Positions 33,801 to 45,700 of a stretch of 64,000 nt of DNA are shown one piece after another; position 1 is the first letter of the stretch; the number at the start of each line of letters is the position of its first letter. Source of the DNA: Nemopilema nomurai (Eukaryota > Cnidaria > Scyphozoa > Rhizostomeae > Rhizostomatidae); NCBI GenBank assembly GCA_003864495.1, contig ML133410.1, forward strand, positions 930,001 through 994,000, written 5' to 3'. A model generated the notes under the pieces. It had not been told where the DNA came from. It did no database searches and saw only the letters and a program-made list of their open reading frames with translations. Made by a program: the position numbers and the translations under genes.

Positions 33801-35438
33801 CTTTGAAGGGCTACCCATGTGCCTCGTACTTGGACTTCGTAGAAGGGAAATGCACCAAATGCCAACCTCAACCTTGTCCCAGCTTTGGTTACGATTCAGT
33901 CAAGTCCAAAGCCCTTTCCAGTGGAAGTTTCTTCCTGAAGACAGCAAGTGAAGCACCGTTCTTGGGTGAGTTGTACCCCTGCCCCCTCTCTGCGCAACTA
34001 GGTATGATTCCTACCATTACAAACACAGGGGCGATTTACCCAACATCCTCAATCACTTCCAATGGTCTACCAATTTAAAATGAATAAGAAATCCGTTCTG
34101 GGAGAAGCAGAAGAGACATTCTGTTACACTGAAATTTATCTTAGGCCGGATTCCAAACGTGTTCGCCCTATTCGTGTTGCGCCCTGTATAATTCATTTGC
34201 ACGAGACATAACTGGTTTCCCAACATGCTGACAGGCTTAGTGCGTTCATTTCTAGTACCGAATTACAAGTTTACGTTCAAGACAGGAACTGCGATGTTCG
34301 GTGACTTGCTTGGAGGAGCCATACGAGTTATTCTCACAGGAAACAAAGGGGTATCTGGAAAAATCTCATTTGAAAGGTAAAAAGTTTTATTCTCTTTCAT
34401 AGAATTGAGATGAAATTAGCTAAACTAACAAAAAGGCTCATAGATGTTGCACTGACAGGGATTCCCCAAGAGCAGCTTATACATGTGAAATCAAATCACA
34501 TTTCTTAGTTAAGATTAAAATTCAGGATAATCTTCTAAATTTTTTTTAGGTAGTGAAATCAATTTTAAAAATTGTCAAAGTCAAAACCACCACAGAGTCT
34601 TTTTGCGGGACATCGAGTACCATTGTGTGTGGCACATTGTGCCCTAAGGATGCGTGGGGGCAACATTAAGATTGGCACAACATTTAGAATTAACCAATGC
34701 TCAATGCTTGTTTGCTTGGGTCCCAACGATCTTTATGTTTCAGCACTCAAAACTTTGAAGTTATTTTCTAGCCATAACGCGTTCTCCAAAAACCTTTTTC
34801 TTTCACATTTCTCAGGAGCAAATCATTTGAAAATGCTATATCAGTTCCAATTTTTAACTAGGAGAAGAATGGCTCTAGGAAAAACAGAATCATTTGTGGC
34901 TGGTCTGAGGGACGTTGGGGCTCCATCCTTTATCGAGATTTGGCACGCGGACCCGTTTCAGAAGTGGAACTTGAGGAAGGTTGTGGTGGAGCAGTTTGAG
35001 AGCAGCACAAGGTGTGATTTGAATTGTAAACAGCCTTTGGAAAATTTCTGAAGCCTGGTAAAGGAATCGAAGCTAATTAACATGCTATTTAGAAATGAGA
35101 TCATTTATTTGGTGTTTAGAAGTCTTTGTTGGACCATCAAACTTGCTGCCATTAGGGGAAGATAGAGGCATTTCTACCTTATGGGACGATGATTCTTCAA
35201 AGGCACCCGTGCCTCTTTCCAGCATGAATGGTTTCAAGGCTATTCTCTGGCAGGGAGAAAGGCAGCTGTAGAACAATTCATTCCCGTTCGTTTTGCTTTT
35301 AATGTGTCCCCACACTAGTCCTCATGATGACAAACATTATATTTCATTACTAGGTACTACGCATGCGTCAATGTTTGGTTGAATTCGAAAAATAACCGAT
35401 TCGACCTGGCAAGAAGCAACGAAGAAGATGACTGTTGA
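30893..35438 (+). CDS. Lipase A: secreted pancreatic-lipase-family enzyme with PLAT domain (complete, 468 aa)
   Basis: Eight exons with matching phases: 30893-30950, 31242-31472, 32216-32509, 33021-33227, 33726-33965, 34235-34376, 34862-35011, 35354-35438. Exon 1 encodes a signal peptide (MKSFQPCLGFFVFIIWSTIA). The alpha/beta-hydrolase triad is visible: Ser in GYSLGAH, Asp in LDPAAPLF, His in CSHTRSY; VFISHGF is the oxyanion-strand motif. The last three exons form a C-terminal PLAT/lipoxygenase-like domain, so the length matches vertebrate pancreatic lipases (about 465 aa). The lid between the two bracketing cysteines (PGC to SCSH) is only about 10 residues, unlike the roughly 23 of classical triglyceride lipases; this favours phospholipase/galactolipase activity. 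The N-terminal Cys pair of the family (VCY...GCF) is replaced by Thr and Lys. Unlike neighbours B-D, the signal-peptide exon splices directly to the lipase domain. Confidence 0.92.
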
Positions 35439-36793
35439 TAAAAGTCCAAATTTGAACCAATTTTAGCATTTATTGGCTTTATAATTTTGAATGACCTCAT
35501 GTTTTCAATTTTATCTAAGACGTGAAAAAGTATAGAATAAATGTTTTGGAAAGTTAATGGTGTACGATTATATTTATGAGCGATTGGATCATCAATTGTA
35601 AACATTCAACTCACTCGTGTTGGATGAGGGCAATTGTGAGGTAGACATGCGCTACGTCGTATTTTTCAGTGATGCATTGAAGGAAAGCAAATGGTTTGGA
35701 AACCTTATATCATTCGTCGATAAATCCGAACTACGGACATCTTTTGCCTACACCACTGTCGCCTTGCAACCTATTCAAGAGACGCTGCGAAGGTGTATAA
35801 TTTTATGTGACCATGGTGACAAGAAAAATTAAGTGTGTTGATGATGGGCCTATAAAAGAGGCCAAAGCAAACAACGATTTTCAGTCTTTTCCATCAAAAG
35901 CATTTCTGTTGACAAACTCTTCTTTATCAACAGAATAACACGCTAGAACAACCCCCTGTTCTTCTCTGATCAATTCTACTGATGAAAAGAAAAAGAAAAA
36001 CACAATAAGACGAATAACTGAATGTAAAGATAGAAAAAAGCCAAAAGAAAAACTGTGCAGTGTCTGAAATGTGCGAGGTTTGTTTGAAAGAGCAAGCCAC
36101 GTTTGCAATTCAGCATTTCGTTTTCCTAAAGAAAGAAAAATGAAAACTTGCAACTACCTTAAAGTGTATTGAATAGATTGAAAAGTTGGAGTAAAAAAAC
36201 CTTAGAGAATCTATTTTAAATTAGATCATTAATAATATAATCGTAAAACATTTCTAGACCACTGTTATAGTTCCCGGAAAATCACTTGATTGATGGTCAT
36301 TAACAAGTTCAAGTAAAAGCATTAAATTAAATGTAGCTTGACTAAATAATCAGGACTAGGTTCACCAAAGTCTGATGGGAAATTTTTTCAAGGAGTTTTG
36401 TAAGTCGATGGATGGGGAGGCTATTTCTGTCGAATTCGCGTTGGTTTCCAGCTCCCACTAATTGAAAGGCAATACCAAAATATGGCAACGAGGCATGGGA
36501 AATCAGGGCCGGCGATTTGTCTTATAACGTGGAAGGAGGGGGGCAAAACGTGAAGATTTTAAAAGGACTTAGTAAAGGCAGCCAGCCCTTTTAAAAGTTA
36601 ATGCATAGTCATGGTCCTACGAAACAAAATATATTACAAAATATTCAACCTCCTTTCTTTCTACTGATAAACTTTCTTCCATTTTTTTCCACATGGCCTG
36701 GAAAAATATTTTCCCCCTAAAAAGTGGGGGTCCATGGTCTTTCACCAGCCCTACAAATGCTTCGAAATAGAATAAAAGGCTGCTAGCCATCTT
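35439..36793. other. Convergent intergenic region between lipases A and B
   Basis: About 1.35 kb between the stop codons of lipase A (+) and lipase B (-). Apart from the lipase A polyA signal I see no gene or clear repeat. The frame at 35617-35832 lacks similarity to anything I recognise. Confidence 0.55.
35536..35541 (+). terminator. Polyadenylation signal AATAAA of lipase A
   Basis: AATAAA about 100 bases after the lipase A stop codon, in a suitable position for 3'-end formation. Confidence 0.55.
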
Positions 36794-39700
36794 CTACTTA
36801 CAGCAATATGGTGGATTCTTTCCTGTTTTGAGGTAGTACTTTCCTCTGGCACTTCTGTCTACGTCATAACCCAAACGGGTGGACCTTGCGTTTTTGCAGA
36901 AGCCAAGGCGGAACACAGTGTAACGCGAGCACTTGTACGAGCGGTATACACATGGCGGAATGATGCTTTTCATAAACAAGTACACTGCACGGAAGTGACT
37001 GCATCTTGCCGCGTCTACGCAAAGAAGAAGGCCTTTTGTTACAATTTGATAGCCCTACGCCTAAACTAGAATCAACAGCTAGAACTTGTTTTGCTGATTA
37101 TATAGCATGGTGCAAAATGTAGGAAAATTGCATTACGTCATTGCACTTTATTACGTCATTGAGAAATGCTCACGTTTTCCCCCACAACCAGGCTGAGCTC
37201 CTCCGCCATTCACGTAGAAGTCAATGTGACCGGCTCTGCCTTTGACTCCGATAAAGTACAAGAAGCTTGTGTGGATCACGTCGACAAATTTTGCATCCGT
37301 GGAATCGAGCCTTGCTTTTATTTGGGTACGAGCAAAAACAGGTCCAGCGGGATCAAGGCCTGAAAATAAAATGCTATTCTGCCTTATAAGGACCGAATTA
37401 GGAAAGACATCATCTGTGCATGCGGCTATGAGCAGATACGAGGCTGTTCGCCAATTCAAACCTGAATATCGTGAACTGATGTGCATAAAGCATTTTATTG
37501 TAAAAGAGCTCTTAGCTAGAGTGAACGGGTATTCACTAATGTACCAAGGGTAGCTACAACTTGAGGAGGTATGGTGCCTCTTCCTAGCCATGCCACTTGA
37601 GAATAAAGTTGGGGAGGGCAAATTGGTTCGGGTCAGGCTTCTTGTAGAAAAACAGGCTACGTTTTAATGAGAAAACCAGTTCGTTATAGCACAAACCTGT
37701 TATGCGTGCAATGGTGTGTCCCTTTTCGCGCAGCCTTCTGCCTGCGAACCCAGCAGTCTGGGCACCAAGACTGAAGCCAATCAGATGCACCTTATTAAAG
37801 CACAATTTCAGGTCCAGGTGAAGGCGCACTATAAAGTAGGCAATTTGTGCTCCAACTAGGCGAGTGTTTCCAGCGGCTTGGAAATAATTTCGAGAAGCAC
37901 CATTTGGCCAATTTACAATGAAGACATTAAAGTCACCCCTTTTCAAAAAGTTGTCTTTCATTTCTAGCATCCATTTTGAGTATTTCTCTGCAAGAAAAGA
38001 GAACTTTGACATTACATGAGACGATAACTTTGGGCTCGAATAAAAAGCAACAAAAAACGAAGCAAAACCTGTGTGGAGAGATAGCCTACCTGTAGGTTTC
38101 ATATGTAAACCTGCAAAAGACTATTAATGAAGGAAAGTCAAAAAATTTAGACAATAAAGTATCGAGTGGGTGGAGATGACGGAAAATCAAAAACATTTTG
38201 ACAACGTCTTTTTAATGGATGCCCTGTTATACATATATATGTAGTGTATATGCATATTTACATTTTTTACTCAATTTAAATGCGTTTTGACTTGAAGACC
38301 AATCCAGCTAGAATTAACGTTTAGGCGAGTTAAGTTTACTAACCCTTCCATCCATGGATTATGAAGACAGTCGGTTTGCCTTTTGATAATCTCGCGCGTT
38401 TGACATTGAAAATCGAAATCCGTTTTCCGCGTCGGTCCTTTCGCGTGTACAAAACGAACTGAGTTCCCATTTTTCTTGGTGGTTGTGGCAGGACATTCCA
38501 GATTTTGCTCCAAGGGTATTTGTTGTTAAAGCACCCAAACGGACGGTAACACACTGTTTTTTCTGGGGATTAAGTGAAAAGGAATTAGCTGGGCAGAGTG
38601 TTCTAAGCTACATTTAGTATTATGTACTTAGAACCTCGTTTATTCAGCAGAGCCAATTACTAACGAAAATATGGCAATAATCTTGTTAATGAGCAGCTAT
38701 CTAAAGAATGCGACTTTAAGCCCCGGCAAAACGACTGGACATTTGCACTGGTCATGCACTGAACATTGCTCACTTGTTCAGTGTGTGGACATCCAGAAAT
38801 TTTGGTGGTGGCAAAACGACTGATCATTGTCCAGTGAACTTTCACACTGTGGAAGAATGCGCGCGGGAAAACTAGCTACAAAACCCTCCGGGCTCGTAAA
38901 AATCGCCGTACTCGTGCTCTCTGTCATCACTTTCATATCGGAATTAAAGTTTATATCTTCAGAAGACTCGTCGTTACCAATGAAATGCCTTTTCCTGCTC
39001 TTCTTCGAATTGAAGTTTAATGTTGATTCCATTTCTTCCCACGGTGTTTAAAGCTTGTTGAAGATTTGAATATTGGAAATAAATTGGCGCCAAATCCAAT
39101 CCATTACATTCATTGCGCGTGCGCGAACTGGACAATGTTCAGTAGAGTGGCAAAACGACTGAACATTTCTCTACAACATCTATGAACAAAATAATTTTAA
39201 TCCTGTCCACTGAACATTTTTGATTACCTTCAAAATCGACTGAACAACACTCAACATCACTGAACAAGACTGGACAAGGTGGCAAAACGACGCAACATTT
39301 ACGCTGGACATTTGTCCAGTGCATGTTCAGTGAAAATGTCCAGTCGTTTTGCCGGGGCTTTACATTGCTTAACCCTTGGGCGTGAAATCAGTTTTAACAA
39401 CACTAAAAATCTCGACAATACAATACTTCATAATGTTGCAAGTTTTGCTTCACCGATCGACACCTGATATCCGTTTTTAGTTATCAAAATATAATCAAGA
39501 GCACTGGGGTACTCTGGGTACCAGAGCACTGGGGTACCCTGGGTACCAGACTCACGAAGCTTTACATTGGCTACACATTGGCTCTTCATCCTTTACTTCT
39601 GATCAGTACCCCTAGACTTAAAATTCTGCTTTTTGCCTTATAGCCGTAGTCGAGACTCGAGAGAGTATACTTCTTGTGGCTTACTCTAGAAGATATATTA

Positions 39701-42700
39701 CAGAACACCAAAACATACAGCGCAGCGGAATATAAGTAAATATAATTTAATAAGCAATGGTCCAGACATGGGGGTATAACCCTACATTTCCTCCCTCCTA
39801 TATATGAATGGCTGACCACGGAAAGTCATCTGGAATTTGGCGAGCTCTCCTGTTCCTCAACGGGTATCGTCGATGCTGGACTTGATGGTCTCTGTCTTGA
39901 TTATCGTCATCCGTATCTGGGCTATAGTCGTCGTTATCGTCACTATGCTGTCTGCTAAATCACTTTCATATTTTACGAACTTCGTAGACACGTAGGGTTC
40001 TCGTCATTTAATTCTACGTGTAAGATACGCCTACAAGGGCTCGAAGAAAATACGAGAGATGTATTTGTCTAATAATTAAAGAGGACTGTATATATATTCA
40101 AAAGCAACGAGAATCTTATAATCTAACAAGGCTAACAAACGAAATAAGCAACGAACAACTGGAACGCAAGAGTGTGAGAGTCCAAGAATGCGAGAGTTCT
40201 TTTCTTCAGAGTTTCTTCGACTATATCAAGCTTCAATCAATAAACGGAAAGGTTTCACCTGGTTTAATCATGTCTTTGTGCGAGAAACCTTTATCTTGCG
40301 AATTCTTCGAGTTCTTGAGTTTCAAGAGCGATAACGAAGAGTTTCAAGAGCGATAGTTCTTCGAGTGTCGATTCGAGCGCGAGAGTTCTCTCCTTCTTTC
40401 TAGGTGTTGACACCTACTTCCATGTTCCAACAACAAAACAAAAACCCAGCAGTAAACAAAAGATACATCAAAAAATAAACAAAGGAAACAAAATGAGGTT
40501 GGGGGCATTTCCGCACACATATGAGTTATCGAATTAATGTTCTTTAACAATTGTTTTTCCATTTATTTTGATGTCGTGAGATTCGCTATTATCCTTTGTT
40601 TGGCCATTCGTGATTTCAAAGTTAACTCCATTAGGCAGTTTCTTGGTGGCTGTCCACGGTTCCCGACGACGAGGTGCGAGTTTCCTAATCTCACCAGTTT
40701 TATAGTGTTTTACTTTCAGTCATACTCTATCGACTACTTGGTAATTAATGAAATTTTTTGATTGTACTGAGCTTGCATTCGTTTTTTGCTTAGTTGTAGC
40801 AGAGTGATTACCGTATTGTAAACATCCTTCACGGCAAAAATACGATCTTCGGCGTATTCTGCAGCAGTGTTTATATCCTTGGGGCAATCCAGAGGGTCAT
40901 GGTCGAATAAAACATCGACTGGTAGACGGAAGTCGCTTCCGAAAACAACTTTGAACGGGGTACAGTTTGTGGCTTTACTTTCACTTGTGTTCAGTGCAAA
41001 TACTAACTCTGGGAGGGAGCAACGAGGCCCATTTCGATTGATTCAGTTTTCGTTGTAACAATACTGTTCGTAGCATATCTTTAACATTGCGAATATTGCG
41101 CTCTGCAAACCCGTTGCCTTGAGAATGGTAAACCGAAGATCTTTGCTTTTCGACACCAAGGATATTACAAATTTGTTGGACGGTATTTCCATCAACATTT
41201 GATCCTTGATCGCTAAGGAGAAAATGTGGAGTGCCATGGATGTATATCCAACGGGTCATTAAAACATTTACGATTGTGGGTGCGGTTTGGTCTTTCATTA
41301 GCACTGCTTCACTGTCTTATATAGGCCTGACGATTCGGACGATTCGCTCTGACGATTCGTACCAAAACAACCGCACAGTTTACACTTTATAACTTTCGAC
41401 AGACGCAAGCTACAAACTTTGTTTTAAGTTTCTTTAGAAGAGTAGACGTAGGGTTAACTGTTTTCCATAGTCTACAAGATCGCATATATTTTTTTACCAT
41501 CACGACGGCGTTTGAAAACTAGCGAAATTTCGATTTTGGGCAAAACAGCCTTTCAGTTTACTCTTAATAACTTTCGCCACTATCAAGCTACGAATTTCAT
41601 TTAAAGTTTATTTAGAAGATTAAGCGAATGTCTAACTGTTTTTCATAGTCTAGAAGATCGGAAAAATATTTTTAACATCGTGACGGCGTTTGAAAACTAG
41701 GGAAATCGCGATTTTGGGCAAAACTGCCCTTCAGTTTACTCTTAATAACTTTTTTCAAAAATTTTTCTCAGCCTACAACCAGTGCTTATTTTGTTGGCCT
41801 TGAATAGTTCTAGCTGTTTTTTATAGTCTCGAGAAGAGGTTCACCGAGTTTCTGCATGGAACGACCCGACAAATGTTTGACATTTTCGAAACCTTTAAAT
41901 CGGCCGCAACCTTACTTCGGTTTAAAGCAAATAACGTCCGTGAAAAAGAACCCCTTCGAGTAATTTTTACTTTTTCCATTTGCTAAGACCCTACTACATT
42001 GGATTTTCATGGTTTTCCGTGAATTTAATGCAATTCACATCCTTCTGGGGCCACGAGAAGATAGGAAGATTTTTGGTCTTCGCTCTGCCAAAAACATCCC
42101 GCACAATCGTTTGAAAAAGTATTTTATAAGAAGGCTTATCAACTTTTCTAGACACCAAACAGAAAACCTTGGCCTCGCAACAACGTTCTATAGTTGTTTC
42201 TGTGGAATTCGCACTACCAGAGGCGATTTTATGGGACTTTGAAAATCACTAAAATCTTGCGACTTCGCTTAGAGTCGTTCAATTCTTGTGTGATCAGAGG
42301 GACAGAATCTCTGACGATTCGCACCACCCCTCTGACGATTCGAACCGAAACAGCCCTTCAGTTTACTCTTAATAACTTTCGCCACTAACAAGCTAAACAT
42401 TTCATTTAAAGTTTATTTAGAAGATTAAGCGTATGTCTAACTGTTTTTCATAGTCTAGAGATCGGAAAAATATTTTTAATCGTGACGGCGTTTGAAAACT
42501 AGGGAAATCGCGATTTTGGGCAAAACAGCCCTTCAGTTTACTCTTAATAACTTTTTTCAAAAATTTTCTCAGCCTACAACCAGTGCTTATTTTGTTGGCC
42601 TTGAATAGTTCTAGCTGTTTTTTATAGTCTCGAGAAGAGGTTCACCGGTTTCTGCATGGAACGACCGACAAATGTTTGACTATTTCGAAACCTTTAGAAT

Positions 42701-45700
42701 CGGCCGCGAACCTTACTTCGGTTTAAAGCAAATAACGTCCGTGAAAAAGAACCCCTTCGAGTAATTTTTACTTTTTACTCTTAATAACTTTTTTCAAAAA
42801 TTTTCTATTTGCTTATTGAGCTTACAAGATCATTGCTCTCACAAAGGAAGATTTATTCTGCTTCACAGACACCCCTCGCTTCCAAATCTTCGCAGGGGAA
42901 CGTTTTCCAGCTCTATTGAGAGTTTGTCCGCGGATTCCCCACGTACGTTTCGCTGCTCCATCCTGCAAAACTTTCTCAAAATTTAGCAATTCACTCATGA
43001 TTCGAATTCACGATACATTTCACATGACGAACGAACCGATAAACAACACTCAACGACAACGTTGACCTTGACAAATATTCGAAGCAAACAATTAAGTTGT
43101 CATTACATCAATTGTCAACTCTACTATCAAAAGAAAAACTGCCAAGGAATTCGATAATACAATTAAAATTCTTTAATGCATCAAGGCACTGCAAAATTGA
43201 AATACATTCAGCACTTGCGAGCTCCATGGTAACTGATTCAACCAGCTGTTTAACACGGAAGTATGTTCAGTAGCAGGGCCAGGAAAGTCAAACATTTGTC
43301 GGTCGTTCCATGCAGAAACTCGGTGAACCTATTCTCGAGACTATAAAAAACAGCTAGAACTATTCAAGGCCAACAAAATAAGCACTGGTTGTAGGCTGAG
43401 AAAATTTTTGAAAAAAGTTATTAAGAGTAAACTGAAGGGCTGTTTTGCCCAAAATCGCGATTTCCCTAGTTTTCAAACGCCGTCACGATATCAAAAATAT
43501 TTTTCCGATCTTCTAGACTATGAAAAACAGTTAGACATACGCTTAATCTTCTAAATAAACTTTAAATGAAATGTTTAGCTTGTTAGTGGCGAAAGTTATT
43601 AAGAGTAAACTGAAGGGCTGTTTCGGTTCGAATCGTCAGAGGGGTGGTGCGAATCGTCAGAGATTCTGTCCCTCTGATCACACAAGAATTGAACGACTCT
43701 AAGCGAAGTCGCAAGATTTTAGTGATTTTCAAAGTCCATAAAATCGCCTCTGGTAGTGCGAATTCCACAGAAACAACTATAGAACGTTGTTGCGAGGCCA
43801 AGGTTTTCTGTTTGGTGTCTAGAAAAGTTGATAAGCCTTCTTATAAAATACTTTTTCAAACGATTGTGCGGGATGTTTTTGGCAGAGCGAAGACCAAAAT
43901 CTTCCTATCTTCTCGTGGCCCCAGAAGGATGTGAATTGCATTAAATTCACGGAAAACGATGAAAATCCAATGTAGTAGGGTCTTAGCAAATGGAAAAAGT
44001 AAAAATTACTCGAAGGGGTTCTTTTTCACGGACGTTATTTGCTTTAAACCGAAGTAAGGTTCGCGGCCGATTCTAAAGGTTTCGAAAATAGTCAAACATT
44101 TGTCGGGTCGTTCCATGCAGAAACCGGTGAACCTCTTCTCGAGACTATAAAAAACAGCTAGAACTATTCAAGGCCAACAAAATAAGCACTGGTTGTAGGC
44201 TGAGAAAAATTTTTGAAAAAAGTTATTAAGAGTAAACTGAAGGGCTGTTTTGCCCAAAATCGCGATTTCCCTAGTTTTCAAACGCCGTCACGATATCAAA
44301 AATATTTTTCCGATCTTCTAGACTATGAAAAACAGTTAGACATACGCTTAATCTTCTAAATAAACTTTAAATGAAATTCGTAGCTTGATAGTGGCGAAAG
44401 TTATTAAGAGTAAACTGAAAGGCTGTTTTGCCCAAAATCGAAATTTCGCTAGTTTTCAAACGCCGTCGTGATGGTAAAAAAATATATGCGATCTTGTAGA
44501 CTATGAAAACAGTTAACCCTACGTCTACTCTTCTAAAGAAACTTAAAACAAAGTTTGTAGCTTGCGTCTGTCGAAAGTTATAAAGTGTAAACTGTGCGGT
44601 TGTTTTGGTACGAATCGTCAGAGCGAATCGTCCGAATCGTCAGGCCTATATAAGACAGTCACTGCTTCAATGTTTTTGGAAAATAGGTCACCAATAATTA
44701 GGAAGTATTCGTACCCTTTGTTGGTCTTTGGCATATAGGCGACATCAATGGCAATGAACTGCATCGGAGCATCGGGAATCAACATTGGAAGTAAAGGCGC
44801 CTTCGGTGGTGATGTCTCACATTTTGTCTGTTGGCAGTAAATGCACTATGAAACGAAACGTTTGACGTAGCCATACATGTTTGTCCCAAAAAAACGCTCT
44901 TTAAGAAGAGAATAAGTTTTGTCTGTCCCAAAGTGTGCCATATTATGTATTTCGGTTAATACAAACTTTCATAATAATGATGGGACAATTGGACGTCCGG
45001 ATTTTGTTAGGATGTCATTCTCAACTCGAAGTTGGTTTTGAACACGTTTAAGTCGCCCTTGTAGAATTACTTCACCATCTGCTACAAGTCATTTTGATCT
45101 ACTGATCACGGGGTCTGCATTTTGCTCTTGCCGTAATTGTTCCAGAAATGCAGTGTTGTCTACAATGGTAGTGTAAACTTTGTCGTCAGATGATGATAAT
45201 CGGTTGATCAGGATTTGCACATCGATCTCGAGACAGTAGATCTGCTTTGACATTATCCTTTCCACGAATATATGTGACAGTATAATCATACTCTTCCAGT
45301 TCTGATATCCACCTCCCGAATTTTCCTCTTGGATCTTTTTGTTTACGCAGATGAACAAGTGGATTATGGTCGGCATTCAGGATAAATTTAGGCCCCGTTT
45401 ACACGAGAGAAAAAGGAACGGATCCAAAAGATCCGGATCTTTTAGGTACGATATGGGTACGATGCACAACCGTTTACACGAGATCGGATCCTAAACAATA
45501 AAGCGTTTACACGGGAACGGACCAAAAGCGAATCTCTCTTTTTAAGCATGCGCAATGACAAGATGATCCGTATCCACCCGTTTACACGGCGCTGATGAAG
45601 GAACGGATCCAAATGGATTCGCTCTCTAATCGTACCCAAAAAGGTACGGATCTCTCCAAGAAAAGATACGGATCCTACCGTGCCCGTGTAAACGCAAGGC

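Noticed and set aside
43644..43934. 96-codon frame in the foldback element arm
   Set aside because: It lies in repeated arm sequence with the complementary frame also open at the mirror site (42194-42388); no protein motif.
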